In this document: in pieces, positions 32,829-40,393 of the stretch
Numbering within the stretch: position 1 is the stretch's first letter
How the letters are laid out: every line of letters begins with the position of its first letter
NCBI GenBank assembly: GCA_022823405.1
Contig: JAJDXD010000149.1
Coordinates: 1 to 40,467, forward strand
Origin: Gammaproteobacteria bacterium
Lineage (GTDB): Bacteria; Pseudomonadota; Gammaproteobacteria; Arenicellales; JAJDZL01
Length of the DNA stretch: 40,467 nucleotides
Reading direction: 5' to 3'
The notes under the pieces: model-generated
The model's input: the letters and a program-made list of their open reading frames with translations, nothing else
Told to the model about the DNA's origin: nothing
The model's database searches: none
Program-made: the position numbers and the translations under genes

Positions 32829-33794
32829 TCAATAGATTGATGGTTCGCCTTCCGGTCGGGTACTAAACCGTTTGTGCAGCCAAAAGTATTGATCCGGGCT
32901 CTCGCGCACCAGTGATTCGACCAGTTGATTGAGCCTTTCAGCATCCGCCTGAGAGTCTCCGCTAATAAATTCTTCGGGCAGAAGTTCAGTGCGCATTTCA
33001 TAGCGCTTACGCGTATTAGACATCAGTGTGTGACACAAAAAAATTCTGGCATCCGCGAACTTGGAGAATCGCGTCAATGTGGTAAATGTCGATGCCGATA
33101 CGCCAAAAAATGGGGCAAAAGTGATGTGAGGCGGACGGTTGCCGTTCTGATCGGGCAGGTAGAAAAACGGCGTGCCGGACTTCAGCGCTTTGTAAAAAGG
33201 ACTCATGCTCCCGCGCGACGGAATCATCCGAAGATGATGATTGCCGCGTCTTTGGTAAATCTTGTTCAGCCATGGGAAGGGTGACTCGACTCCGGAGAGA
33301 GCACAGTGATAACCCATGTCAAAAATCGGATTGCGTGGTCGACGATAAATTGAAACAGCGGGTGTCAGCGAACCGATAGTACGGTAAGTCAGCATTGGAG
33401 CGGTGAAATGCGGACAGAGCAAAATCACGGGGCGTTTGAGCTTGATGAAAGTCTGAAATGAATCCCGTCCTTTCCACTCCACCTCGCGGTCAATTCGCCG
33501 CTGACTGGCGAATAGTCCAAAACCCCAACTTAACACCCCGCGACCAGCATTTCTGAACGTCTGCCTGGCTAACTGTTTACGTTCGGCCGTGGACTTTTCA
33601 GGAAAACACAATTCCAAATTTCGATGGACCACTCTGCGACGTGAACCAACCAAAAGGTAGAGTATGCTACCAATTGCACTGCCGATAGTCCATCGCATCG
33701 GCAATGGAAGCAGGCTCAGGCTGATCCAGAATATCGAACCGACGAAACCAAACGCTTGATGCTTCAGAGAAGGTTCAGTAGGGTGGGGTGCCAT
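32829..33794 (-). CDS. LpxL/HtrB-family acyltransferase, catalytic acid missing
   Basis: A 321-residue member of the lipid A late acyltransferase family. It has an N-terminal membrane anchor, the HRNLELCFPEKS segment and a C-terminal QYFWLHKRFSTRP like LpxL (WxHRRF). The catalytic HX4D/E motif reads CPHFTAPM, so the acidic residue is replaced by methionine. The downstream PDQNGNRPPHITFAPFFG resembles the family's DQ/FFG block. Either another residue serves or the protein is not a standard acyltransferase. It overlaps the 33775-34707 gene by 20 nt and probably arose by duplication. Confidence 0.82.
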   Translation of the reverse strand: MAPHPTEPSLKHQAFGFVGSIFWISLSLLPLPMRWTIGSAIGSILYLLVGSRRRVVHRNLELCFPEKSTAERKQLARQTFRNAGRGVLSWGFGLFASQRRIDREVEWKGRDSFQTFIKLKRPVILLCPHFTAPMLTYRTIGSLTPAVSIYRRPRNPIFDMGYHCALSGVESPFPWLNKIYQRRGNHHLRMIPSRGSMSPFYKALKSGTPFFYLPDQNGNRPPHITFAPFFGVSASTFTTLTRFSKFADARIFLCHTLMSNTRKRYEMRTELLPEEFISGDSQADAERLNQLVESLVRESPDQYFWLHKRFSTRPEGEPSIY

Positions 33795-34707
33795 TGTCGG
33801 GACGGGATTTGAACCAACGAAGAGTCCACAGGTATTGTTCCGGAGCAGCTGAAATCATATTTTCAAAAATGGCATTCATTCGACGTGCATTGGTGTAGCT
33901 GTCATCAGTGGGAAAGTTTTCCAGAGGTGCTTCAATCGTAATGTCGTATCGTCCGGTTTTGGAATCCAGGTAAGAGCGAACTGGTAAAACTTTTGCATTG
34001 GTCAGCCGGGCCATTCGTCCCAGCGTGTTAAGAGTAGCAACGGGAACGCCGAAGAAGGGGACAAAAATTGAGTTGTTCACACCGAAGTCTTCATCCGCAA
34101 TATAGTAGCAACTGACCTTTTTCTTGAGATTCTGTACCAATGGTAGCAGTCCTTGAGAGCGGGTGTAAAGTTTCAATCCAAAGCGTTTCCGATTGGCCTT
34201 GAGCCGATTGTTCAGAACTGGATTCTTATGGTCCCGCATCATTGTGCAGACTGGCAGGTGTCGGGATAGCAGCGTTCCAGCGATGTCGACACCAACCAGG
34301 TGAGGCGTAAGAAAAATGACTGCATGTCCTGCATTGCTGATTCTACGGTAGTTTTCGAAGCCCTCTATATTGATGACTGCGTTGAGTCTTTCTTCGCTCG
34401 ATAGAGATACCATTCCAAGATCAACAACCGCTTGCCCGTAAATCTTGAAATGTTCGCGAATTACCTGCTTGCGCTTTTCGAGTGGCCAGTGAGGAAAGCA
34501 TAATTCCAGATTGATGTGAGCGATTCGCCGACGTTTGGCATTGACAAGGTAAAACAGCCTTCCTACTTGGGCACCAAAGACGAGACGCAACTTGCCAGGC
34601 AACTGCGCCATAAGCGCCAATACACCGATAGCCAGCCATGCTGGCAGAAGCTTTAGCCGCTGCGTTGAGGGTTTGAGTCTTGAGGTGAAGTACATTGTGT
34701 TTGTCAT
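33775..34707 (-). CDS. LpxL/HtrB-family acyltransferase
   Basis: A 310-residue protein of the lipid A biosynthesis lauroyl/myristoyl transferase family, membrane-associated. The HX4D motif is intact in TPHLVGVDIAG. Family segments HINLELCFPHWP, YIADEDFGVNNSIFVPFFG and the C-terminal QYLWTLRWFKSRP are present. It may acylate lipid A or another lipid; ornithine-lipid or flavolipid roles are known in distant relatives. Directly downstream is its paralogue with an altered active site, overlapping by 20 nt. The glycosyltransferase-like genes lie upstream in the same direction. Confidence 0.88.
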   Translation of the reverse strand: MTNTMYFTSRLKPSTQRLKLLPAWLAIGVLALMAQLPGKLRLVFGAQVGRLFYLVNAKRRRIAHINLELCFPHWPLEKRKQVIREHFKIYGQAVVDLGMVSLSSEERLNAVINIEGFENYRRISNAGHAVIFLTPHLVGVDIAGTLLSRHLPVCTMMRDHKNPVLNNRLKANRKRFGLKLYTRSQGLLPLVQNLKKKVSCYYIADEDFGVNNSIFVPFFGVPVATLNTLGRMARLTNAKVLPVRSYLDSKTGRYDITIEAPLENFPTDDSYTNARRMNAIFENMISAAPEQYLWTLRWFKSRPDNGTPPY

Positions 34708-34806
34708 TCAGGCAGGTTTTACTCTGGTTGTTGAAGCCGAATCAGAAACTGACTCACAGCAAACTTGGCTGCTCCCAATACAGTGGTGTCAATCCAGTGA
34801 ATTGAG

Positions 34807-35442
34807 TTATTGCAGGAACTTTGAATATCGAGATTGGTTTTTGGCGAGGTCGACAAAGTCGCCCCAGTGATCAATGTCATTCAGGCATGGCAGCATTACC
34901 TCAACGGGCATTTTACACGCTTGCAGACGTTTAAGTGTAACCTCAAAAACTGTGGAAGTGCTCCACGGAATGTCGTTGAACATGCCTAACTGGCATTGTG
35001 TAAATCCTGCGAAATAAAACCCGCCATCAGTGCTGGGCCCCATCACATTGCGTCCTTCGAGTAGCCTGTTGCTCGCGAATTCCAAAATCGCTGGCGTTAC
35101 CGCGGGAATGTCACACCCCATGACTGCCGCCGCCGGGGCGTGCTGAAGCGCCTCGCAAATTGCCGACTCCATCTTGATACCCAAGTCACCTGCGGATTGA
35201 GTACGAAGTCGCAATTTGTACTGCTTCGCCAGCTGCATTAATTTCGGGTGGCAGGCATCAGGACTCACAAGTAACCAAATTTTTCCGGGCCAGCATGCAG
35301 CCGCCTTTTCGATCGTGTTGACAATCATTTCTAGAGCGATCGCACTTGCTGTTTCTGCAGATACGTGTGAAAGCAGTCGGGTCTTGACCTCACCCGGGAC
35401 TGGATTCTTGGTCATCAGTATCAGTGTGGGCTGTTTCTTCAC
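34807..35442 (-). CDS. DUF2064 / rSAM-selenodomain-associated transferase 1
   Basis: A 211-residue GT-A-like nucleotidyl/glycosyl transferase of the DUF2064 (TIGR04282) type. Evidence: the opening LILMTKNPVPGEVKTRLL, the metal-site-like VMGCDIPAVTPAIL, GPSTDGGFYFAGF, and PWSTSTVFEVTLKRL. It lies 9 nt after the TIGR04283-like gene, its usual partner. The pair is named after radical SAM/selenium-domain genomes and is sometimes linked to arsenosugar synthesis, but no radical SAM or arsenic gene is in the window. The product of this pair here is unknown. Confidence 0.85.
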   Translation of the reverse strand: MKKQPTLILMTKNPVPGEVKTRLLSHVSAETASAIALEMIVNTIEKAAACWPGKIWLLVSPDACHPKLMQLAKQYKLRLRTQSAGDLGIKMESAICEALQHAPAAAVMGCDIPAVTPAILEFASNRLLEGRNVMGPSTDGGFYFAGFTQCQLGMFNDIPWSTSTVFEVTLKRLQACKMPVEVMLPCLNDIDHWGDFVDLAKNQSRYSKFLQ

Positions 35443-35451
35443 AACACACCA

Positions 35452-36147
35452 CTACCGGTATAACCTGGCCAATGTCCTAGGTGATACCCCTACCCAAAAC
35501 AAAAACCGTATGAGCCACATCAAGAAAATGGTTCTCAGGTAACCGCGGGTTTCCCAGCGCCTTGCAGATGTGGTGACGGGTGTTCTGATTCGGATCGCCT
35601 GAGCTTCGCGTCGAAGTTTTTTTGTCAGTGCTATATCTTCAAGAAGCGGAATATTGGGGAATCCACCCATTTTGTGAAATTGTGACCGTAGTAGAAAAAT
35701 GGCCTGATCGCCGCTGCACACCCCGGTTAACCCCGAGCGCAGGTTTATCGCGAATGCAACCAGTCTCATGCGAGCGGATGGATTATCAAAGCGTATGTCG
35801 AATCGTCCCCAGGGCTTTTTTGTGGAAATTGATTCCAGGATGTACTCTACCGCACTTTCGGGTACGCTTGTATCGGCGTGGATAAACCACAGTATGCTGC
35901 CACTCGCATGAGCCCCACCCTGGTTCATTTGACGGGCGCGTCCGGCAATTTCCGAATTGATGACTCTAATAGAATTAAACTTTGACTGTAGTTCTTTCAG
36001 TTTGTCTGTGGTAGAGTGTTGGTCGCTGCAGTTGACAACCACCACTTCAGCAATTCCTTCAAAATTTACCAGGTCAGTCAGTTTACTGAGTGTGTCTGGA
36101 TCTTCATTTCGAACCGGCACGATGACCGATATGGTAGGTGGCTGCAC
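35452..36147 (-). CDS. TIGR04283-type family 2 glycosyltransferase
   Basis: A 231-residue GT2 enzyme: ISVIVPVRNED at the start, AGRARQMNQGGAHASGSILWFIHADT (sugar-nucleotide and metal region, with the HADT form typical of this subfamily), GLTGVCSGDQAIF, and FPNIPLLEDIALTKKLRR with the likely catalytic acid. A C-terminal hydrophobic stretch (FLMWLIRFLFWVGVSP) suggests membrane association. It precedes the DUF2064 gene and follows argG by 30 nt. The reaction is unknown; 'arsenosugar biosynthesis' annotation for this family should be treated cautiously here. Confidence 0.87.
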   Translation of the reverse strand: MQPPTISVIVPVRNEDPDTLSKLTDLVNFEGIAEVVVVNCSDQHSTTDKLKELQSKFNSIRVINSEIAGRARQMNQGGAHASGSILWFIHADTSVPESAVEYILESISTKKPWGRFDIRFDNPSARMRLVAFAINLRSGLTGVCSGDQAIFLLRSQFHKMGGFPNIPLLEDIALTKKLRREAQAIRIRTPVTTSARRWETRGYLRTIFLMWLIRFLFWVGVSPRTLARLYR

Positions 36148-36177
36148 GACAAAACGGCAAGTATGTACTTCGCTCCT

Positions 36178-37389
36178 TTAGTAGCTGCGGCCTCTGGCAG
36201 CGGCCACTCGAAGGCGTAAGGCGTTTAATTTAATGAACCCTGCCGCATCAGATTGTGTATAGGCACCGCTCTCGTCATCAAAAGAGACAATTGCTTCATC
36301 ATACATGGAGTGTCGTTCTGAACGACGGCCGGTAACCACAACGTTGCCTTTGTAAAGTTCGAGACGTACAGTACCCGAAACCACCCCTTGGCAGTCGTCT
36401 ATGATCTGCTGCAGCGCAACCCGTTCAGGACTCCACCAGTAGCCGTTATAGATCAATTTTGCATAGCGTGGCATGAGGTCTTGCATCAAATGAGCGATCT
36501 CCCGGTCCAGCGTAATCGATTCCATCGCTCGATGTGCTTTTATCAGGACCGTCCCGCCGGGTGTTTCGTAGCAGCCCCTGGATTTCATGCCAATGTAACG
36601 ATTTTCGACGATGTCAATGCGACCGATACCGTGTTTCGCACCTAGATCATTCAACCGTTTGAGAATTTCAGCCGGTGTTCCACGAACTCCATCAATTGCG
36701 ACTGCATCACCTTTTTCGAATTCAAGCTGGATGATTTGTGCTTCATTCGGAGCGTCCTTGGGCGATTGAACCCATCTCCACATACTGTTCGGCGGTGCTG
36801 ACCACGGGTTCTCCAGTTCTCCACCTTCGTAAGAAATGTGTAGAAGATTGGCATCCATGGAGTAGTCAGCCTGGCCGCTTGCTCTGCGGTCGACTGGGAT
36901 TTCCTCTTGCTCGGCAAATGCAACCAAATCTGCTCTGGATTGAAATTCCCATTCTCGCCATGGGGAGATGATCTGAATATCCGGCATTAACGCATAGGCG
37001 CCGAGTTCGAATCGAATCTGGTCGTTACCCTTGCCTGTTGCGCCGTGTGCTACTGCGTCAGCACCAGTTTCGCGCGCGATTTCAACCAATCGGGCGGCGA
37101 TTAGTGGGCGGGCAATTGAAGTTCCCAGCAAATATTCTCCTTCATAGAGTGCATTGATGCGGAACATCGGGTAGACAAAGTCGCGGGCAAATTCCTCCAC
37201 CAAATTTTCAACGAATATTTCCTTGCAACCCATTCCAGCGGCTTTTTTGGAGATGGACTCAAGATCTTCATTCTGACCAATATCGGCGGTAAACGCGACA
37301 ACTTCAGCGTTGTATTGGTTCTGCAACCAGCGCAAAATGATAGAAGTATCCAAACCGCCGGAATAGGCGAGTACGATTTTTTTTGGCAT
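36178..37389 (-). CDS. argG: Argininosuccinate synthase
   Basis: Joins citrulline and aspartate with ATP in arginine synthesis. The 403-residue length is normal. Signatures are the ATP-loop [15 protein letters not shown] at 9-23, [15 protein letters not shown], and [26 protein letters not shown], which is the proteobacterial short-form pattern. With argF about 1 kb away on the opposite strand, the window holds two consecutive steps of the pathway. The 260-nt upstream region lacks a clear ArgR box; TGGCATAATTTTCACG near 37455-37470 only weakly resembles one. Confidence 0.98.
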   Translation of the reverse strand: MPKKIVLAYSGGLDTSIILRWLQNQYNAEVVAFTADIGQNEDLESISKKAAGMGCKEIFVENLVEEFARDFVYPMFRINALYEGEYLLGTSIARPLIAARLVEIARETGADAVAHGATGKGNDQIRFELGAYALMPDIQIISPWREWEFQSRADLVAFAEQEEIPVDRRASGQADYSMDANLLHISYEGGELENPWSAPPNSMWRWVQSPKDAPNEAQIIQLEFEKGDAVAIDGVRGTPAEILKRLNDLGAKHGIGRIDIVENRYIGMKSRGCYETPGGTVLIKAHRAMESITLDREIAHLMQDLMPRYAKLIYNGYWWSPERVALQQIIDDCQGVVSGTVRLELYKGNVVVTGRRSERHSMYDEAIVSFDDESGAYTQSDAAGFIKLNALRLRVAAARGRSY

Positions 37390-37649
37390 AAGAATGAGTC
37401 GACAGGCTTAAGTGGTTGCAATCCAATTTGGCAAGAAAGGCAGCTTATCACCCGTGAAAATTATGCCATAAAGAGCTTGGAAGGCGCGGCGATTGGTATA
37501 TGAAAACCTACTGGACATATAGTGCGACAAAGCAGATTAGATATACAAAATATCGAAGTCTTCAGGCATATCGAATTGAATATTCGGGTGTGACAAAGTA
37601 TCATGATATCTACGTTTATCTTTAAGTTTTTGAATCCGGGAGGATGGGA

Positions 37650-37742
37650 ATGAAAAATCCGCTTGAATCAATTGCCGGCACTATAGTTTTAGGTTTTGTG
37701 CTGACGCTGATCTTGTACGTATTTGCGAATTTCGCACTTTGA
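37650..37742 (+). CDS. 30-residue single-helix membrane peptide
   Basis: The plus strand encodes MKNPLESIAGTIVLGFVLTL then ILYVFANFAL and a stop. Nearly all of it is one transmembrane helix (about 9-27). A strong GGGAGG ribosome binding site lies 6 nt upstream, better than for most genes here, and argues that it is translated. An in-frame ATG at 37644 would add two residues but overlaps that site. It precedes the PuuD-like membrane protein gene by 47 nt and may be its partner. No homologue is recognised. Confidence 0.6.
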   Translation: MKNPLESIAGTIVLGFVLTLILYVFANFAL

Positions 37743-37789
37743 GTCGCCTGTGAGTTTTTTCAATGTCCTTAGATAAGAGGTTTTAAAAG

Positions 37790-38278
37790 ATGGATTTATT
37801 GCTGGACCGTTGGTTGCATATTCTTGCAGGCGTAACATGGGTTGGTCTGCTCTATTATTTCAATTTTGTACAGGTTCCGGGTCTGGCGGCAGCGAAAGCT
37901 GATGGAACTGCAGCTGGAATCACCAAGCATATCGCGCCACGGGCACTGCTGTGGTTTCGCTGGGCTGCGGTTGTTACCTGGCTAACGGGTGCGTATTACC
38001 TGGCAAGGTCAGGTACCTTCATGGATGCATTTGTTCTCCAGGGGCCGCATGCATACCTTGGTATAGGCGCTTGGCTGGGAACGATAATGTTGTTTAACGT
38101 GTGGGTGCTGATTTGGCCCAATCAGAAAAAAGTGCTGGGCATTGTGGAGGCATCCGATGCCGAAAAAGCCAAAGCGGCACGGACAGCTTTACTGGCGTCC
38201 CGAACCAACACAGCGCTTTCTATTCCAATGTTGTTTTTCATGGTTACCGGTTCAATTACACACATGGGTATGTTTTAA
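37790..38278 (+). CDS. Urate hydroxylase PuuD N-terminal-like membrane protein
   Basis: A 162-residue protein with about four transmembrane helices that resembles the N-terminal membrane domain of PuuD-type urate oxidases: DRWLHILAGVTWVGLLYYFNF at the start, PRALLWFRWAAVVTWLTG, and AYLGIGAWLGTIMLFNVWVLIWPNQ. The C-terminal cytochrome c domain of PuuD is absent, and so is any other purine gene. Conserved histidines (His10, His47, His85) could bind heme. A role as a small membrane redox or structural protein is more likely than urate oxidation. A perfect hairpin follows. Confidence 0.72.
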   Translation: MDLLLDRWLHILAGVTWVGLLYYFNFVQVPGLAAAKADGTAAGITKHIAPRALLWFRWAAVVTWLTGAYYLARSGTFMDAFVLQGPHAYLGIGAWLGTIMLFNVWVLIWPNQKKVLGIVEASDAEKAKAARTALLASRTNTALSIPMLFFMVTGSITHMGMF

Positions 38279-38316
38279 GCTGATCGGCCCATATTCAAGA
38301 AAATTTGATTTCACCT

Positions 38317-38349
38317 CATGAACCGGCCGCCGGCCGGTTCATGCATTTT
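38317..38349 (+). terminator. Perfect 12-bp GC-rich hairpin with short T-run
   Basis: CATGAACCGGCC (38317-38328) and GGCCGGTTCATG (38332-38343) form a perfect 12-bp stem with a 3-nt loop, followed by CATTTT. It lies 39 nt after the PuuD-like gene and about 40 nt before argF. It could terminate transcription, although the T-run is short, or act as a leader element of argF. Confidence 0.6.
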
Positions 38350-38381
38350 CAGCCCCTGTCAATTCATTTCTAATCCGTACC

Positions 38382-39290
38382 ATGGTCAGACATTTTCTAT
38401 CTTTGGAAGATTTTGAACCGGAAGAAATTCTGAATCTGCTTGAGCGCGCAGAGAAACTCAAAGCCATGTGGCGCAATCAACGCTTATGCCCACAGATAAT
38501 GCGCAATCGCTCAATCGCGCTGATGTTCGAAAAAGAGTCCACTAGAACCCGTCTTTCTTTTGAGGTTGCCGCATACCAGTTTGGTGGCAATGCGCTGTTT
38601 TTTTCGCCTGGAGATTCGCAACTGAAACGCGGCGAGTCTGCCGAAGATACTGCACGCATTCTGTCCGGTATGGTGGATGTGATTGTGACCCGTACGGGGT
38701 CTCATCAGACAGTCATGACCTATGCCGAACATGCGACAGTGCCAGTGATCAATGGTTTGAGTGACGCCTTTCATCCATGCCAGCTACTCGCTGATCTTTT
38801 GACTATGAAAGAATCCATCGGTTTTATCCAGAATGCGCAGGTTGCATGGATTGGCGACGGTAACAATATGTGTGTTACATGGGCGAGTGCAGCATCTTTG
38901 CTTGGCTTCCAATTGAAAATAGCGACACCGAAAAACTACCGCCCGAATCTGGCTGAATTACTAACACACCTGGATGATGGCCGTGTGGAGTTTGTGTCGA
39001 CAGCCAAAGAAGCAGCAAAGAATGCGGATGTGGTCGTAACAGATACATGGCTCAGCATGGGTCAGGATGACAGCGAAGGTAGTCGACCGAAAGAATTCCA
39101 GTCTTTCCAAGTTAATGACGATGTGATGGAACAGGCGGCATCTGGAGCGATTTTTATGCACTGTCTGCCGGCTTACCGAGGCAAGGAAGTTTCAGCCAGC
39201 GTACTTGACGGACGGCAAAGCGTGGTGTGGCAGGAGGCTGAAAATCGACTGCACGCTCAGAAAGCACTCATCGAGAAACTGCTGGTGTGA
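38382..39290 (+). CDS. argF: Ornithine carbamoyltransferase
   Basis: Makes citrulline from ornithine and carbamoyl phosphate. The 302-residue length is normal. Carbamoyl phosphate binding is shown by FEKESTRTRLSFEVAAYQFG and by HPCQLLADLLT, and ornithine binding by the DTWLSMGQ and MHCLPAYRGKEVS motifs. It is single-gene in this direction, ends at a strong bidirectional terminator and is convergent with rpoH. The catalytic Cys in HCLP is intact. Confidence 0.97.
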   Translation: MVRHFLSLEDFEPEEILNLLERAEKLKAMWRNQRLCPQIMRNRSIALMFEKESTRTRLSFEVAAYQFGGNALFFSPGDSQLKRGESAEDTARILSGMVDVIVTRTGSHQTVMTYAEHATVPVINGLSDAFHPCQLLADLLTMKESIGFIQNAQVAWIGDGNNMCVTWASAASLLGFQLKIATPKNYRPNLAELLTHLDDGRVEFVSTAKEAAKNADVVVTDTWLSMGQDDSEGSRPKEFQSFQVNDDVMEQAASGAIFMHCLPAYRGKEVSASVLDGRQSVVWQEAENRLHAQKALIEKLLV

Positions 39291-39308
39291 CCTTGATACT
39301 GTTGTAGC

Positions 39309-39346
39309 AAAAAAGCCGCAAAGTCTATTGACTTTGCGGCTTTTTG
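39309..39346. terminator. Bidirectional intrinsic terminator between argF and rpoH
   Basis: A perfect 16-bp inverted repeat (39310-39325 and 39330-39345) with a TATT loop. The stem has a GCCGCAAAGTC core flanked by A-runs on one side and T-runs on the other, so it works as an intrinsic terminator in both directions. It begins 20 nt after the argF stop and lies 44 nt after the rpoH stop. Confidence 0.93.
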
Positions 39347-39389
39347 AATTCTAACGAATAGGTTCGCGCGAATCGGATTTCAATTTGAA

Positions 39390-40262
39390 TCAGAATGCAA
39401 ACTCAGCATCACTGAATTCAGCACGCATTGTCTGCATCGCTTTTTCCTCGATCTGACGAATGCGCTCGGCGCTGACTTTGTATTTCTGAGCAAGACTGTG
39501 CAGGGTGGATTTGTCTTCGTTTAACCAACGCTGAACGATTATGTCTCGACTCCTTTCATCCAATACGCTAAGTACATGCTGGAGTTGCTCGCTACGGTGA
39601 TTGGCAACGGAATTTTCCTCATAAATATCTTCAGGATTGTAGGTTCGGTCTCCGAGATAATTTGACGGTGTCAGTGTAAACGCATCTTCACCATCATCTT
39701 CCAAACTGGGGTCGAAAGACACGGCGGTACCAGACATACGGATTTCCATTTCCCGAACAGTATCTTCTGGCACGTCCAACGCTTCGGAGAGTGCTGAAAT
39801 TTCACTCTCGGTCATCGACTCAAGACTTTGGCGATGACTGCGCAGATTAAAGAACAATTTGCGATGTGCTTTGGTTGTAGCAATACGCACGATTTTCCAG
39901 TTCTTTAGAATAAAGTCATAAATTTCAGCTTTAATCCAGTGCACTGCAAAGGAAACCAGGCGAACTTCCCGATCAGGATCATATCGCTTGACTGCTTTCA
40001 TCAGTCCGACGCTACCTTCCTGAATCAGATCAGGGAGCGGAATTCCATAACCCGCAAACTCCCGTGCAACCTTCACTACAAATCGCAGATGTGAAAGCAC
40101 GAGCTGGCGGGCAGCGTCCAGATCTTCGTGTTCCCGGTATCGGATCGCGTAATCGCGTTCTTCTTCAGCGGACAGTATGGGCTGTGCGTAAACTGTCGCA
40201 AGATAGGAAGAAAGTCCATTGCTATGGGGATTTAATGCAGCTGGAAAACTATCTTTTGGCAT
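39390..40262 (-). CDS. rpoH: RNA polymerase heat-shock sigma factor (sigma-32)
   Basis: A 290-residue sigma factor that directs heat-shock gene transcription. Region 2 reads AARQLVLSHLRFVVKVAREFAGYG, LPDLIQEGSVGLMKAVKRYDP and FAVHWIKAEIYDFILKNWKIVRIATTKAHRKLFFNLR. The RpoH box is the KIVRIATTKAHRKLFFNLR part. Region 4 contains SERIRQIEEKAMQTMRAEF (here with AERIRQIEE). Sigma-70 would be far longer. A perfect CIRCE site overlaps its likely promoter. The ftsEX genes that often precede rpoH are not seen; the upstream DNA instead has direct repeats and a possible mobile element start. Confidence 0.96.
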   Translation of the reverse strand: MPKDSFPAALNPHSNGLSSYLATVYAQPILSAEEERDYAIRYREHEDLDAARQLVLSHLRFVVKVAREFAGYGIPLPDLIQEGSVGLMKAVKRYDPDREVRLVSFAVHWIKAEIYDFILKNWKIVRIATTKAHRKLFFNLRSHRQSLESMTESEISALSEALDVPEDTVREMEIRMSGTAVSFDPSLEDDGEDAFTLTPSNYLGDRTYNPEDIYEENSVANHRSEQLQHVLSVLDERSRDIIVQRWLNEDKSTLHSLAQKYKVSAERIRQIEEKAMQTMRAEFSDAEFAF

Positions 40263-40295
40263 TTTCTACTCGATTAGTCTGTCTGATTCGTGACT

Positions 40296-40325
40296 ATTTT
40301 AGCACTCATTACATTAGAGTGCTAA
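40296..40325 (-). promoter_or_regulatory. CIRCE operator over the rpoH promoter
   Basis: TTAGCACTC (40299-40307), nine nucleotides, then GAGTGCTAA (40317-40325): an exact CIRCE element, the binding site of the HrcA repressor. On the minus strand a sigma-70-like promoter overlaps it: TAGCAC (40324-40319), a 17-nt spacer and TAAAAT (40301-40296). HrcA bound here would block rpoH transcription. The operator is seen directly; the promoter is inferred. Confidence 0.88.
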
Positions 40326-40336
40326 CAATAGTGTTG

Positions 40337-40393
40337 TCCAACGAGAAATGAGTCTGAAGCAGGATTCCGTTTCCAACGAGAAATGAGTCTGAA
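40337..40393 (+). repeat. Two 22-nt direct repeats, 35-nt period
   Basis: An identical 22-nt unit beginning TCCAACGAGAAATGAG occupies 40337-40358 and 40372-40393, 13 nt apart. Each copy contains an ATGAGTCTGAA, so the second could supply the start of a reading frame that runs off the edge. It may be a regulatory repeat or the subterminal repeat of an insertion sequence. Two copies do not make a CRISPR array. Confidence 0.75.

Noticed and set aside
37790-38278. Functional urate oxidase PuuD
   Set aside because: The C-terminal cytochrome domain of PuuD and all purine-degradation genes are missing.
40337-40393. Direct repeats as a CRISPR array
   Set aside because: Only two copies, a 13-nt spacer, and no cas genes.
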